A stretch of DNA of 25,540 nucleotides from an uncultured Archangium sp. (GCA_946479335.1 CAMLFP010000030.1:1-25540); one strand, 5' to 3'. Numbered from the stretch's first letter, positions 1 through 9,385 are shown. Made by a program: numbers and translations. Notes: generated by a model from the sequence alone, not told the origin.

Positions 1-3
1 GCC

Positions 4-993
<990 letters not shown>

Positions 994-1000
994 GTCTCTT

Positions 1001-2413
1001 TCAGCGCATCTGGTTCAGCTTGTTCTGGGCGTCGACCTGCAACTCCGGCCGCACGTCGGGCGCCCGCGAGCTGGCGTAGCGCTGGTAGTACGTGCGGGCC
1101 TCATCGATGCGGTTCAACCCGCGGTAGGCCTCCGCTAATCCATACACCGCGTCAGAACGTGCGGGGTCGAGGCGCAGCGCGTAGCCATAGTCCAAAGTCG
1201 CCTCGTTGAAGCGGCGCAGCCCGATGAGCGTGGAGCCGCGCGCGACGTACCCGACGGTCAGCGTGGGCTCGAGGCGCACGGCCTCGTTGAGGTAGTTGAG
1301 CGCCTCCGCGTAGCGCTTCTGGCCGATGAGCTGCACGCCGTACTCGTAATACTGCCGCGCCGACGCGCGCGTGGTCTCCGCCACCGGGCCCTTCGCCGGA
1401 GGCGTGTTCGCCGCCTGCGGAGAGCCGCCGCCCGCCGACGCCATCTTCTGCTGCGCCTTGGCGATGTTGTCGGCCGCGCTCTGCTTCACCGCCGGGTCGG
1501 GAGAGAGCTGCTGCACCCGCTGCCAGCGCTCGATGGCCTGCTGGTAGTAGCCGAGCACCGCGTACGAATTGCCCAGCTTGAAGTTGGCCTCGATATCGTT
1601 CGGGTTGCCGTTGACCGCGTCGATGTACGCGAAGTTCGCCTCGCGGTACTTCCTCTCGGCCCACAGCGCGTCACCCTCTTTCACGCGCTGCGCGGCGGGC
1701 ACGCCGATGTTGTTCGCGGCGGCAGGTGCAGGTGCCGGAGCCGGCGTCGCGACCGGCGCGGGCGCGGGCGCCGTCGTCGGCGTGAATGGACTCGGCGCGG
1801 GCGCCGCAGCAACGGGCGTCGCCGCCGGAGCCGGCGTAGGCGCCGGAGCGGGAGCAGCGGCCACCGGCGCGGGCGCCGCGGCCTTCAGCGCCGTGATGGA
1901 CTCGGCGGCCTTGTCCTTCCACTTCTGCTCGGAGGGGCGCTTCTCCTTCGCGAGGTACTTCTCGTACGCCGCGATGGCCTGGGTGTTCTGGCCCGCGCCC
2001 TTGTACGACTCCGCGAGGCCGTAGAAGCCGTCGGGGTCGTTGGCGTCGAGCGCGGTGTACTTCTCGTACGCGCTGGCCGCGCCCGCGAAGTCACCCGACT
2101 TGCGCTGCGCGTAGCCGAGGTTGAACCACGCGAGCTTGAAGTTGGGGTCGGCCTTGGTCGCCGCCTGGAACTGCGCGATGGCCTCGGGCGCCTGCTTCTT
2201 CTTGAAGAGCACCGAGCCGTAGCCGTTGAGCGCCGCCGCGTAGGTCGGCGAGGCCTTGATGGCGTCCTGGTACGCGGCCGCCGCCTGGTCGAGGTTGCCG
2301 GCTGCCAGCGCCGCCTCACCCTTGTCGAAGGCCGCCTTCGCAGCCGGCGACGGAGGCGCCGCAAAGGCCAGCGTCGAAATCAGAAGTGCGAAGGAAACCA
2401 ACGTCTTGCGCAT
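1001..2413 (-). CDS. Secreted TPR-repeat protein with Ala/Pro linker
   Basis: A 470-aa exported protein. Residues 1-18 form a signal peptide (MRKT, hydrophobic core, cleavage likely after AFA). Residues 20 to about 175 hold tandem tetratricopeptide repeats (for example the NGYGSVLFKKKQAPEAIAQF and WFNLGYAQRKSGDFAGAAS type units). A low-complexity Ala/Pro linker spans about 176-236, and further TPRs fill about 240-470. No lipobox or membrane anchor is visible, so it is probably periplasmic and acts as a protein-protein scaffold. It is transcribed just ahead of the MoxR gene (7-bp gap), an arrangement reminiscent of Bat-type clusters in which MoxR and TPR proteins occur together. A GGAG lies 9 bases before ATG 2413. 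The exact function cannot be read from the sequence. Confidence 0.88.
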   Translation of the reverse strand: MRKTLVSFALLISTLAFAAPPSPAAKAAFDKGEAALAAGNLDQAAAAYQDAIKASPTYAAALNGYGSVLFKKKQAPEAIAQFQAATKADPNFKLAWFNLGYAQRKSGDFAGAASAYEKYTALDANDPDGFYGLAESYKGAGQNTQAIAAYEKYLAKEKRPSEQKWKDKAAESITALKAAAPAPVAAAPAPAPTPAPAATPVAAAPAPSPFTPTTAPAPAPVATPAPAPAPAAANNIGVPAAQRVKEGDALWAERKYREANFAYIDAVNGNPNDIEANFKLGNSYAVLGYYQQAIERWQRVQQLSPDPAVKQSAADNIAKAQQKMASAGGGSPQAANTPPAKGPVAETTRASARQYYEYGVQLIGQKRYAEALNYLNEAVRLEPTLTVGYVARGSTLIGLRRFNEATLDYGYALRLDPARSDAVYGLAEAYRGLNRIDEARTYYQRYASSRAPDVRPELQVDAQNKLNQMR

Positions 2414-2436
2414 GTGCTCATTCTCCGGCGAGGGGG

Positions 2437-2462
2437 CTTACCCTCGACGCATGGAGGGTTAG
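2437..2462. repeat. Short inverted repeat upstream of the TPR gene
   Basis: An imperfect inverted repeat with arms CTTACCCTC and GAGGGTTAG (one mismatch) around an 8-base centre. It lies in the 99-bp gap between the DMT transporter stop and the TPR gene start, about 24 bases before ATG 2413. There is no T tract, so it is not a convincing intrinsic terminator; it could be an operator or a leader hairpin. The rest of the gap (2463-2512) shows no recognisable element. Confidence 0.3.
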
Positions 2463-2512
2463 CAAAGTTCATGTGGCTCCAACAGTTGGTTGCTCCGGGG
2501 AGGTCCACTCGA

Positions 2513-3514
2513 TCAACCCGGCGCCCGCCGTTTGAGCAGCGAAGGGAGGCTCAACACCACGATGGCCGCGATGACGAGGCCGGCGCCGACGGCCTCGCGC
2601 CAATCGAGCGCCTTGCCGAGCCCCAGCAGCCACATGATGAGCGTCGCGCTGACGCCGGCGAGCATCGACGACGCGCGGTTGACCGGCACCGAGAAGGTGT
2701 TCTCGCGTTTGTCGAGCAACACCAGCGCGCCGAAGATGCCGGTGCCCTGCGACATCACGCCGATGATGAGCGGCCAGCCGACCATCGAAGAGAACGGCAA
2801 CTCGGTGAACCCGCGGCGGATGTCGTCGAGCGGCCCGCCGCCGATGAGCGCCAGCACGCACAGCGCGAGGAAGGCGGCCGGCGTGGAGACCAGCTGCTCC
2901 TCGACGAAGTAGCGGCGCGTGACCTCCGCGTCGTTGCTCTTGGCCAGCTTCGACATGAAGCGCAGCCGCACGAAGTACGCGAACAGGTACGCGGTGACGT
3001 CGGCGATCGCCACCAGCGGCAGCGCGAAGTCGCCGTCGTGGCCGATGAACGTCACCAACAGCGAGCTCAACGTCAGCGCCAGCGCGACCCACGAGAGCAC
3101 CTGCACCTTGCGGCCCGACACGAGGTCGATGAGGGGCGCGAGCATCAACAGCCCGCCGCGCAACAGCAGCATCATGAACACGATGGAGACGCCGCTGATG
3201 GTGTACGCGAGCGTGGTGGTGGTGAGGATGGTCGCGCCGCACAGGCCCGACAGCGCGGTCCACAACGTCGGGCGCGGGAAGCCGAAGGAGGTGCGCGTCG
3301 CGCTCCGCCACCAGCCGGTGCCTCCGAGGAACGCAATCATCGCGAGGAACGACGCGAACGTGGAGAGCGGGAGGATCGCGTTGCCCGCCACCTTCTCGCC
3401 CAGCCGGCCGTCAGAGAGCGCCTTGGTCAGCGCGGAGTACGGCACGTACGCGGCGAAGTAGCCGAAGGCCCACCACCAGATGCTGATCTGTCGCTGCGGT
3501 GTATTCGAGGTCAA
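2513..3514 (-). CDS. DMT/EamA-type integral membrane transporter
   Basis: A polytopic inner-membrane protein of 333 aa with roughly ten hydrophobic segments, from WWWAFGYFAAYVPYSALTKA at the N-terminus to VIAAIVVLSLPSL at the C-terminus. Length and layout fit the drug/metabolite transporter (EamA) superfamily. Substrate cannot be inferred. I chose the TTG at 3514 because its last two bases share the upstream gene's TGA stop (TTGA overlap), implying translational coupling, and because sequence upstream of it is polar frame noise. No in-frame ATG lies near the first membrane segment. The product ends in a basic KRRAPG tail. The family call is from hydropathy and overall resemblance, so it is moderately secure. 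Confidence 0.8.
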   Translation of the reverse strand: MTSNTPQRQISIWWWAFGYFAAYVPYSALTKALSDGRLGEKVAGNAILPLSTFASFLAMIAFLGGTGWWRSATRTSFGFPRPTLWTALSGLCGATILTTTTLAYTISGVSIVFMMLLLRGGLLMLAPLIDLVSGRKVQVLSWVALALTLSSLLVTFIGHDGDFALPLVAIADVTAYLFAYFVRLRFMSKLAKSNDAEVTRRYFVEEQLVSTPAAFLALCVLALIGGGPLDDIRRGFTELPFSSMVGWPLIIGVMSQGTGIFGALVLLDKRENTFSVPVNRASSMLAGVSATLIMWLLGLGKALDWREAVGAGLVIAAIVVLSLPSLLKRRAPG

Positions 3515-4089
3515 GGCGTCGAGTGTGTCACAACCGCCGGAGCACGCACGCCCTTCCCTCGCCTCAGCTCGAGCGGCGCGGCGAGCAGCTCCCGCAGCAC
3601 GTGGCGCTCGCGGTGGAACGGCAGCGCGTCGAACACCAGCACCTCCATCGGCCGCCACAGCAGCACCCAGCCCGAGATGACCAGGCTCTCGCGCAACGCG
3701 TCGCCCAGGAGCCCCGGCCAGTTGTCGTGGACGAGCGCCGCGAGCGACATCAGCGCCGCGATGGCCATGATGGCGACGCCAAACCCCGTCCACGCGAAGC
3801 GCAGCGCCCGGGTGCGCGCGCGCTGCAGGCGATCGAGCTCCCAGCTCACGTAGCCGTGCACCGCCTCGCGGACCGCGCCCACCTCACACTCGTCTTCGAG
3901 CCAGAACACGAGCCGCGGCGCGCGGCCCAGCAGGTCCTCCATCGAATCGCGCAGGTACGCGTACAAGCCCACGTCGAGATCGCGCTCGCGAAACGGCGAT
4001 GGGTCGCGCTTGTCGAACAGCGTCTCGAAGCTGGCGAGCCGCAGATCGATGCACGGCGTGCCGTCTTCGAGCCGGTAGCGCTCCGTCAT
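3511..4089 (-). CDS. Conserved hypothetical membrane protein (192 aa)
   Basis: I do not recognise a named family. Residues 1-100 form a polar, acidic-to-mixed region ([18 protein letters not shown] start). It is followed by a hydrophobic segment around 98-122 ([21 protein letters not shown]) and a second shorter one around 138-147 ([11 protein letters not shown]), then a basic tail. The [11 protein letters not shown] motif after the second span looks like the most family-like part. Topology suggests both ends in the cytoplasm. The start ATG at 4089 overlaps the transketolase TGA (ATGA), and its own TGA overlaps the transporter's TTG. The gene therefore sits as the middle member of a tightly coupled trio with tkt and the DMT transporter. 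Confidence 0.78.
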   Translation of the reverse strand: MTERYRLEDGTPCIDLRLASFETLFDKRDPSPFRERDLDVGLYAYLRDSMEDLLGRAPRLVFWLEDECEVGAVREAVHGYVSWELDRLQRARTRALRFAWTGFGVAIMAIAALMSLAALVHDNWPGLLGDALRESLVISGWVLLWRPMEVLVFDALPFHRERHVLRELLAAPLELRRGKGVRAPAVVTHSTP

Positions 4090-6089
4090 GCCGCGCCGAG
4101 CGACTTCTTCGCGGCGGCGACGACGTGACCAACGGTCAGGCCGTACTGCTCGAAGAGGATCTTGTCGGGCGCCGACGCGCCGAACTCATCGACGCCCACG
4201 CACTCGCCGGCGTCGCCGACGATCTCTCGCCAGCCGAACGTGACGCCCGCTTCGACCGAGACGCGCGCCTTCACCGACTTCGGCAGCACCGATTCTTTGT
4301 ACGCGGCGTCCTGCGCGCGGAACTCTTCGATGCACGGCATCGACACCACGCGCGTGGGGATGCCGGCCTTCTCGAGCTCGTCCTTCGCGCCCATCGCCAG
4401 CTGCACCTCGGAGCCGGTGCCGATGAGGATGCACTTCGGCGCCGCCGACGCCTCCGCGAGCACGTACGCGCCCTTGTGCAGCCCGCTCGCCGCGCCCAGC
4501 TTCGCGTGGTCGAACGACGGCACCTTCTGGCGCGTCAGCACCAGGCCCGTCGGGCCGTTGGTGCGCTTGAGCGCGTAGAGCCACGCCTCCGCAGACTCGG
4601 CGCCGTCGGCCGGGCGCACCGTGCGCAGACCCGGCATGCCGCGCATCGCCATCAGATGTTCCACCGGCTGGTGCGTGGGGCCGTCTTCACCGAGGCCGAT
4701 GGAGTCGTGCGTCCACACGTGCACCACGGGCAGCGCGTTCATCGCCGCGAGGCGCACCGCGGGGCGCATGTAGTCGACGAAGCAGAAGAACGTCGCCGTG
4801 AAGGGGCGAACACCGCCGTGGTAGCTCATGCCGTTGGCGATGGCGGCCATCGCGTGCTCGCGCACCCCGAAGTGGATGTTGCGGCCCTTGCCGCTCTGCC
4901 CGTCGAACGAGCCCGCGTCTTTCAACACCGTCTTGGTCGAACCGCCGAGGTCGGCGTCGCCACCGATGAGTTCCGGTACCACCTTCGCGAAGGCGTTGAG
5001 CGCCGTGCCCGCCGCGGTGCGCGTCTCCACGCCCGTGCCCGCGGGGAATGACGGCAGCGCCGCCTCGATGCCCGCCGGCAACACGCCCGACATCACGCGC
5101 TCGAAGTCCTTCGCGAGTTCGGGGTGCGCGGCCCGGTAGGCCTCGAAGCGCTTGCTCCACTCGCTCTTCGCGGCGTCACCGCGCGTCACCGCCGTGCGGA
5201 AGTTCGCCAGCGCCTCGGGAGGGATGAAGTACGGCTCCTCGTAGTTCCAGCCGAGCGCCTTCTTGGTGAGCGCGATCTCGTCTTTGCCCAGCGGGCTGCC
5301 GTGCGACGACGACTTGCCTGCCTTGTTCGGAGAGCCGTAGCCGATGGTGGTCTTCACGATGATCATCGTGGGCTTCGTCGTCTCCGCCTTCGCCGCGGTC
5401 AGCGCCGCGTCGAGCGCCGCGAGGTCGGTATTCCCATCGGCGACGTGCAGCACCTGCCAGCCCCACGACGCGTAGCGCGCGCCGACGTCTTCGGTGAACG
5501 ACTGCTTCGCCGGCCCGTCGAGCGTCACGTCGTTGGCGTCGTACAGGCAGATCAGCTTGCCCAGCTTGAGGTGCCCGGCGAGCGACGCGGCCTCCATCGC
5601 CACGCCCTCCATCACGTCACCGTCGCCGACCAGCGCGTACGTGTAGTGGTTCACCACCTCGTGGCCCGGCTGGTTGAAGCGCGCGGCGAGGGCGCGCTCC
5701 GCCATCGCCATGCCCACCGCGTTCGCGTGGCCCTGACCCAACGGGCCCGTGGTCGCCTCCACGCCGGGCGTGAGGAAAGACTCGGGGTGACCGGGCGTCT
5801 TGCTCCCCCACTGGCGGAAGTTGAGCACCTCTTCTTTCGAGAGCGGGTACCCGGTGAGGTGCAGCAGCGAATAAAGCAGCATCGAGCCGTGGCCGGCTGA
5901 CAGCACGAAGCGATCGCGGTCGGCCCACTTCGGGTCATTCGGCGAGTGCTTCAGGTGCTTCTGCCACAGCACGTACGCCATCGGCGCGGCGCCCAGCGGC
6001 AACCCCGGGTGCCCGGAGTCGGCCTTCTGGATGACGTCGATGGACAGCGTACGGATGGTATTGATGCAGAGGGTGTCGAGCGCGCTCAT
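4086..6089 (-). CDS. tkt: Transketolase
   Basis: Thiamine-diphosphate-dependent transketolase, 667 aa (the usual length), which moves two-carbon ketol units between sugar phosphates in the non-oxidative pentose phosphate pathway. Visible signatures: substrate/cofactor histidines H27 (SGHPG), H67 (SAGHGSM) and H101 (TPGHPES). The TPP-binding motif GDGDVMEG is at 155-162 with the ND motif at 186-187, and the loop SSHGSPLG follows. The catalytic glutamate E411 lies in [29 protein letters not shown] is also present. The start ATG 6089 is followed by a normal N-terminus. It lies 27 bp after the 188-aa protein and overlaps the downstream membrane-protein gene by four bases, so it appears to be in an operon. 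Confidence 0.98.
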   Translation of the reverse strand: MSALDTLCINTIRTLSIDVIQKADSGHPGLPLGAAPMAYVLWQKHLKHSPNDPKWADRDRFVLSAGHGSMLLYSLLHLTGYPLSKEEVLNFRQWGSKTPGHPESFLTPGVEATTGPLGQGHANAVGMAMAERALAARFNQPGHEVVNHYTYALVGDGDVMEGVAMEAASLAGHLKLGKLICLYDANDVTLDGPAKQSFTEDVGARYASWGWQVLHVADGNTDLAALDAALTAAKAETTKPTMIIVKTTIGYGSPNKAGKSSSHGSPLGKDEIALTKKALGWNYEEPYFIPPEALANFRTAVTRGDAAKSEWSKRFEAYRAAHPELAKDFERVMSGVLPAGIEAALPSFPAGTGVETRTAAGTALNAFAKVVPELIGGDADLGGSTKTVLKDAGSFDGQSGKGRNIHFGVREHAMAAIANGMSYHGGVRPFTATFFCFVDYMRPAVRLAAMNALPVVHVWTHDSIGLGEDGPTHQPVEHLMAMRGMPGLRTVRPADGAESAEAWLYALKRTNGPTGLVLTRQKVPSFDHAKLGAASGLHKGAYVLAEASAAPKCILIGTGSEVQLAMGAKDELEKAGIPTRVVSMPCIEEFRAQDAAYKESVLPKSVKARVSVEAGVTFGWREIVGDAGECVGVDEFGASAPDKILFEQYGLTVGHVVAAAKKSLGAA

Positions 6090-6116
6090 GGCGCGGCCGT
6101 GTACCCCAAAAAGCGG

Positions 6117-6683
6117 CTAACCGCCTTCACCTGCGAGATACGAAAGAATCACCTCATCGAGGCTCTTCTCGGAGATCAGGTCTTCACCGAAGAGCGTCTC
6201 CACGCCGACGTTGTTCTCCTTCGGCTTCTCCTTGAGCTGACGGGCGGCAAGTACCTCGGCGGGCAACGGCGCGGTGGCCGGCGCGGCGGGCGCGATGTTG
6301 GTCAGCTTGAGCGGCGCGGGCGCGGCGGGCTTCACCACGGCCGGCGGAGGCGCCTTGGCCGCGTTCATGTCGAGCTCACCCGGCTGGTACGCCGTCGCGC
6401 TGCGATCGACGTTGTCGTAGGTGCCGTTGATGAGGTTCCGCAGCATCTGCTTGTGCTGCTCTTCCATCATCTCGCGCACCAGCTCCGCGAGGTTCTCGCT
6501 CTTGACGATGTCGGTGTACGACGACTTCTTGGTGGCGAGGATGTTCCCGCCCACGAAGAGGTGCGTGATGATGTGGGGGTTGTTCACGCCCGAGTCTTCG
6601 GTCTGGACGTGGTACACCTTCCCCTTGTGTTTGATGTTGTGGTTGAAGCCGGTAACGGCCTTGTCGAACGTCTTCGCTACCAT
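6117..6683 (-). CDS. Conserved protein of unknown function (188 aa)
   Basis: Residues 1-95 form a compact conserved-looking core (FNHNIKHKGKVYHVQTED, NPHIITHLFVGGNILATKK, LVREMMEEQHKQMLRNLING). Similar proteins with this signature occur across deltaproteobacterial-type genomes, by recollection, without an assigned role. Residues about 107-150 are an Ala/Pro-rich linker. The last about 25 residues are acidic (VETLFGEDLISEKSLDEVIL) and resemble a docking tail. No signal peptide or membrane span is seen, so it is presumably cytoplasmic. ATG 6683 overlaps the end of the MobA-like gene by 7 bp, and transketolase follows after 27 bp. Existence is well supported; function is not. Confidence 0.85.
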   Translation of the reverse strand: MVAKTFDKAVTGFNHNIKHKGKVYHVQTEDSGVNNPHIITHLFVGGNILATKKSSYTDIVKSENLAELVREMMEEQHKQMLRNLINGTYDNVDRSATAYQPGELDMNAAKAPPPAVVKPAAPAPLKLTNIAPAAPATAPLPAEVLAARQLKEKPKENNVGVETLFGEDLISEKSLDEVILSYLAGEGG

Positions 6684-7273
6684 GGGGAGACCTGAGCAGG
6701 CACGGTACCAACTCTCCAGACGTTGCTGAAACTTTCAGTCGCGCTTTGCGACCTGCGCGTCGAATTCACGCTCCGCTCATCGCCGCTCCAGCGCACGCCG
6801 TCAACCCGGCATGACTCGACGAGGTTGATCAGCGCGGGCGCGCCATCGAGGCGCGGCTCCCAGTCGTACACCAGCTCCCGCCGGTACAAGCCCACCAGCG
6901 GCTCCAGCGCGCCGTCGAGCTCCAGGCACACCGCGTCGGTGTGCGCGTGTCGGTGCGCCCAGAGCTGCTTGAGCAGCCCCTTCGTCACGAACGGCCTCTG
7001 GCAGCTCACCACCTGCACCCACTCGGTCGTCGCGAAGGCCAGCGCCGTCACCACGCCGCCCGCCGCGCCGCGGTTCGACACCACGTCGGCCACCAGCGGC
7101 ACGTCGAAGTGTTCAAACCACTCCGGGGAGTTGGTGCTGATGAAGGCCGGCCCCTCGCTCAGCGACAAGAGCTGCTGCACCACCGTCAGCCCGCTCGGCA
7201 CGCGGCGCAGCCCCTCAAGCCCTGAGAGCACCGCCAGCGTGGGCTTGACTCGTGTGGCATCGGCTTCGTACAT
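6677..7273 (-). CDS. MobA-like nucleotidyltransferase-fold protein, active-site motifs degenerate
   Basis: A 198-aa protein that follows the outline of MobA, the enzyme transferring GMP to molybdopterin. The middle (PLVADVVSNRGAAGGVVTAL), the strand before WVQVVSC, the EPLVGLYRREL block and the terminal F-x-NVW block align with MobA conserved regions. The N-terminal nucleotide-binding motif (normally LAGGxSxRMGxDK) is only VLSGLEGLRRVPSGL, and the metal-binding Asp of the usual C-D-x-P-F is Gln (CQRPF). It is therefore probably not a standard guanylyltransferase. The start may be ATG 7273 or GTG 7291 (six residues longer); no clear ribosome site decides. It is divergent from the cNMP-fold gene and heads the leftward run. 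Confidence 0.72.
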   Translation of the reverse strand: MYEADATRVKPTLAVLSGLEGLRRVPSGLTVVQQLLSLSEGPAFISTNSPEWFEHFDVPLVADVVSNRGAAGGVVTALAFATTEWVQVVSCQRPFVTKGLLKQLWAHRHAHTDAVCLELDGALEPLVGLYRRELVYDWEPRLDGAPALINLVESCRVDGVRWSGDERSVNSTRRSQSATESFSNVWRVGTVPAQVSPW

Positions 7274-7334
7274 GCTGCGCGAGTCTCGCACCTTTTCTCA
7301 CGTTGTCTCTTTTCCCGCCGTTTCGAGGGGTTTG

Positions 7335-8348
7335 ATGTTTCGAGTCGCCATTCCCATTCCTGCGCCGCCGTCGCTGATCCCCGCCGATGTGCTGCAGCAC
7401 ATGAAGGAAGAGGCGAAGCGGCCCGGGTATGAGGAGTCGTTCGACACCGACCCGAAGACGGCGCGCATCCAGGTCGCGCCTCCGGTGCACGGCACGGTGC
7501 GGGCCGACACCGAGGTCGCGTACTTCGCGCTGACGCAGGTGCCGCTGTTCCGCGACCTGCCGGCGAAGTCGCTGGAGGCGATGGCGCACGGCGCGATCCA
7601 GCTCGAGGTGCCCGACGGCGAGTTGCTCTTCGCCGAAGGTGACGAGGCGACCAGCTTCTTCGTGGTGGTCGACGGCACGCTCGAATTGCTGCGCCACAAG
7701 GACGGCCGCGAGGTCGCGCTGCGGCACACCTCGCGCGGTGAGGCGTTCGGGTTGTTCGGGCTCTTCTCGGCGCAGCTCCGGGCCGCGTCGGCGCGCGCCA
7801 TCGGCGACTGCACCATCCTCGAGCTGTCGGCGGAGCAGCTGCAGGCGCTGCTCATCGACGACGAGGTGCTGCACCAGCGGCTGCTGGGCTTCTACCGGGA
7901 GCGCCTGGTGGAGGGCTTCATGAGCGGCAAGCTCTTCACCGACATCGACTCCATCGCGCGGGCGCGCCTCATCGGCCGCTTCAAGAACCACGAGCTGGAG
8001 CGCGGGAGCGCGCTGGTGACGCCGGGCGAGGTGACCAACCTGCTGGCGGTGGTGACGCACGGCCGGCTGATGATCGAAGACCGCGCGCGCGCGGGTCAGG
8101 AGCCGAAGCTGTACGAGGTGACGCAGGGCCAGTTCCTCGCGGTGACGGGCGCGATGACCGGCTCGCCGGCGCGGCTGCGCGTCTTCGCGCCGGAGTACGC
8201 CTGCCTCTCGATGCTCTCGCAGCGAGACCTCACCGAGCTGCTGCGTGACTACCCGGCGCTGCGCGCCCTGCCCTCGCGCCTGCCCCGCTTCGCCCGCGCG
8301 CTCGACTCGGGAACTTTCTGCGGGAGCACCGGCGTTCCCGGTTTGTGA
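7335..8348 (+). CDS. Protein with two cyclic-nucleotide-binding-like (cNMP) domains
   Basis: A soluble 337-aa protein with two consecutive cNMP-type beta-barrels. Domain 1 spans about residues 65-190 (ALTQVPLFRDLPAKSLEAMA opening, then GELLFAEGDEATSFFVVVDGTLEL). Domain 2 spans about 198-315 (GKLFTDIDSIARARLIGRF, GSALVTPGEVTNLLAVVTHG). In cAMP/cGMP receptors the phosphate-binding cassette reads FGExAL followed by RxA. Here domain 1 has FGLFGLFSAQLRAASARA, so the ligand-binding Glu is missing and binding of a cyclic nucleotide is doubtful. No helix-turn-helix is visible. Start ATG 7335 has GAGGGG four bases upstream. The last bases overlap the peptidase start (GTGA), so the two proteins are probably made together. 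Confidence 0.85.
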   Translation: MFRVAIPIPAPPSLIPADVLQHMKEEAKRPGYEESFDTDPKTARIQVAPPVHGTVRADTEVAYFALTQVPLFRDLPAKSLEAMAHGAIQLEVPDGELLFAEGDEATSFFVVVDGTLELLRHKDGREVALRHTSRGEAFGLFGLFSAQLRAASARAIGDCTILELSAEQLQALLIDDEVLHQRLLGFYRERLVEGFMSGKLFTDIDSIARARLIGRFKNHELERGSALVTPGEVTNLLAVVTHGRLMIEDRARAGQEPKLYEVTQGQFLAVTGAMTGSPARLRVFAPEYACLSMLSQRDLTELLRDYPALRALPSRLPRFARALDSGTFCGSTGVPGL

Positions 8349-9073
8349 AGAGCGAGCTCCACGTCGGCCGGGCGCTGTTGCTGCTCGCCACGTGTGTGCT
8401 GGGCGTCTTCTTCTGGGAGTCTCCGTGGCTGCTGCCCTTCAAGCTGCTGGCGGTGATGGGCCACGAGACCGGCCACGCGGTGGCCTCGCTGCTGGTCGGC
8501 GGCTCGGTGGAGCGGGTGACGTTGTCGCTCAACGAGTCGGGCGCGTGTCTCTCACGCACGCCTGATTCGTTCTTCGCGCAGATGATCGTCTACTCCGCGG
8601 GCTACGTGGGGAGCGCGCTCATCTCGGTGGCGCTGCTGATCGCGACCTTCCGCTTCAACGCGCGGCGCCCGATGCTGACGCTGGCCGCGGTGTGGCTGGC
8701 GGTGATGGGCGTCTTCTCGGCGCGCGACGGCTTCACCATCGCCTTCTCGTTCTTCATGGCGGCGGCGTTCGCGGTGGGCGCGCGCGTGCTGCCCGACGGC
8801 GTGGTGGGCGCGGTCAACGGCTTCATCGCCAGCTTCACCGCGCTCTACGCCGCGATGGATCTGAAGGACGACCTCTGGAACTCCGCGGTGCGCGCGCAGA
8901 GCGACGCGGCGCTGCTGGCGAACATCACCTGGGTGCCGGCCATCGTCTGGGCCGCGCTGTGGACGGTGCTCTCCGTGGCGGTGCTGCTCGCGGGCGCCTG
9001 GTACGCGCTGCGGGAGCGGCCGCGCGTCACTCCTCTGGAGTTCGCGCCTCGCGCCCGCCCAGCTTCGAGATGA
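8345..9073 (+). CDS. M50B-like integral membrane metalloprotease
   Basis: A 242-aa membrane protein with several hydrophobic segments. The zinc motif HETGH (H40, E41, H44) lies in the hydrophobic context LLAVMGHETGHAVASLLVGG typical of M50B-like peptidases. A conserved-looking SAGYVGSALI segment follows at 84-93. Asp128 in SARDGF is a possible further metal ligand. Such proteins are intramembrane or membrane-embedded proteases in site-2-protease-like families. The GTG start at 8345 shares bases with the upstream TGA stop (GTGA). The partner cNMP-fold protein may be its regulator (inference). The 3' end overlaps the oppositely oriented 117-aa gene by 47 bp. Confidence 0.85.
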   Translation: MKSELHVGRALLLLATCVLGVFFWESPWLLPFKLLAVMGHETGHAVASLLVGGSVERVTLSLNESGACLSRTPDSFFAQMIVYSAGYVGSALISVALLIATFRFNARRPMLTLAAVWLAVMGVFSARDGFTIAFSFFMAAAFAVGARVLPDGVVGAVNGFIASFTALYAAMDLKDDLWNSAVRAQSDAALLANITWVPAIVWAALWTVLSVAVLLAGAWYALRERPRVTPLEFAPRARPASR

Positions 9074-9380
9074 GCCACATCACCGCGCCGACGGCGAAGC
9101 CGAGCGTGAAGATGATGGCCACGGTGGTGCCCGCGTAGATGAGCCGCACCTGGGTGACGCTGAGCTGGTTGTGGAGCCACGACTGGCGGAGCGGCTCGAA
9201 CAACCCCAACAGGTCGAGCGTGCGCGCGGGGAAGGCCTCGAGCGACAGCGAGACGCGCTCGATCCACCGGGGGTTCCACTGGCGGCGAATCACCTCCGTC
9301 AGCGCGGCGATGACCAGGTACGCGCCCGACAGCAGCGTCGCGTTGTTGAGCGAGATTCTGAAGACGGGGACTTTCGACAT
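9027..9380 (-). CDS. Small two-span membrane protein of unknown function (117 aa)
   Basis: I do not recognise the family. Two hydrophobic helices are evident, near residues 9-26 (NNATLLSGAYLVIAALTEV) and 76-99 (AGTTVAIIFTLGFAVGAVMW), separated by a polar, amphipathic loop with RRQWNPRWIERVSLSLEAF. The C-terminus is charged. The start is either ATG 9380 (chosen) or GTG 9389, which would overlap the upstream TPR gene's stop as GTGA and add three residues. It immediately follows the 1184-aa TPR protein, so a membrane partner role is plausible. Its last 15 codons lie antisense to the end of the M50B-like gene. Confidence 0.72.
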   Translation of the reverse strand: MSKVPVFRISLNNATLLSGAYLVIAALTEVIRRQWNPRWIERVSLSLEAFPARTLDLLGLFEPLRQSWLHNQLSVTQVRLIYAGTTVAIIFTLGFAVGAVMWLISKLGGREARTPEE

Positions 9381-9385
9381 GAACG

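Noticed and set aside
1730..1885. Apparent short tandem DNA repeats of GGCGCGGGCGC type
   Set aside because: They encode the Ala/Pro linker of the TPR protein; low-complexity coding sequence rather than a separate repeat element.
7279..7289. 11-bp palindrome GCGAG-T-CTCGC in the divergent gap near 7274-7334
   Set aside because: Arms of only five GC-rich bases arise often by chance in such DNA; no second copy or promoter context supports an operator.
6723..7334. N-terminal extension of the cNMP-fold protein from an ATG at 6723
   Set aside because: That stretch is antisense to the MobA-like gene and Ser/Arg-rich; ATG 7335 has a good ribosome site and starts the conserved part.
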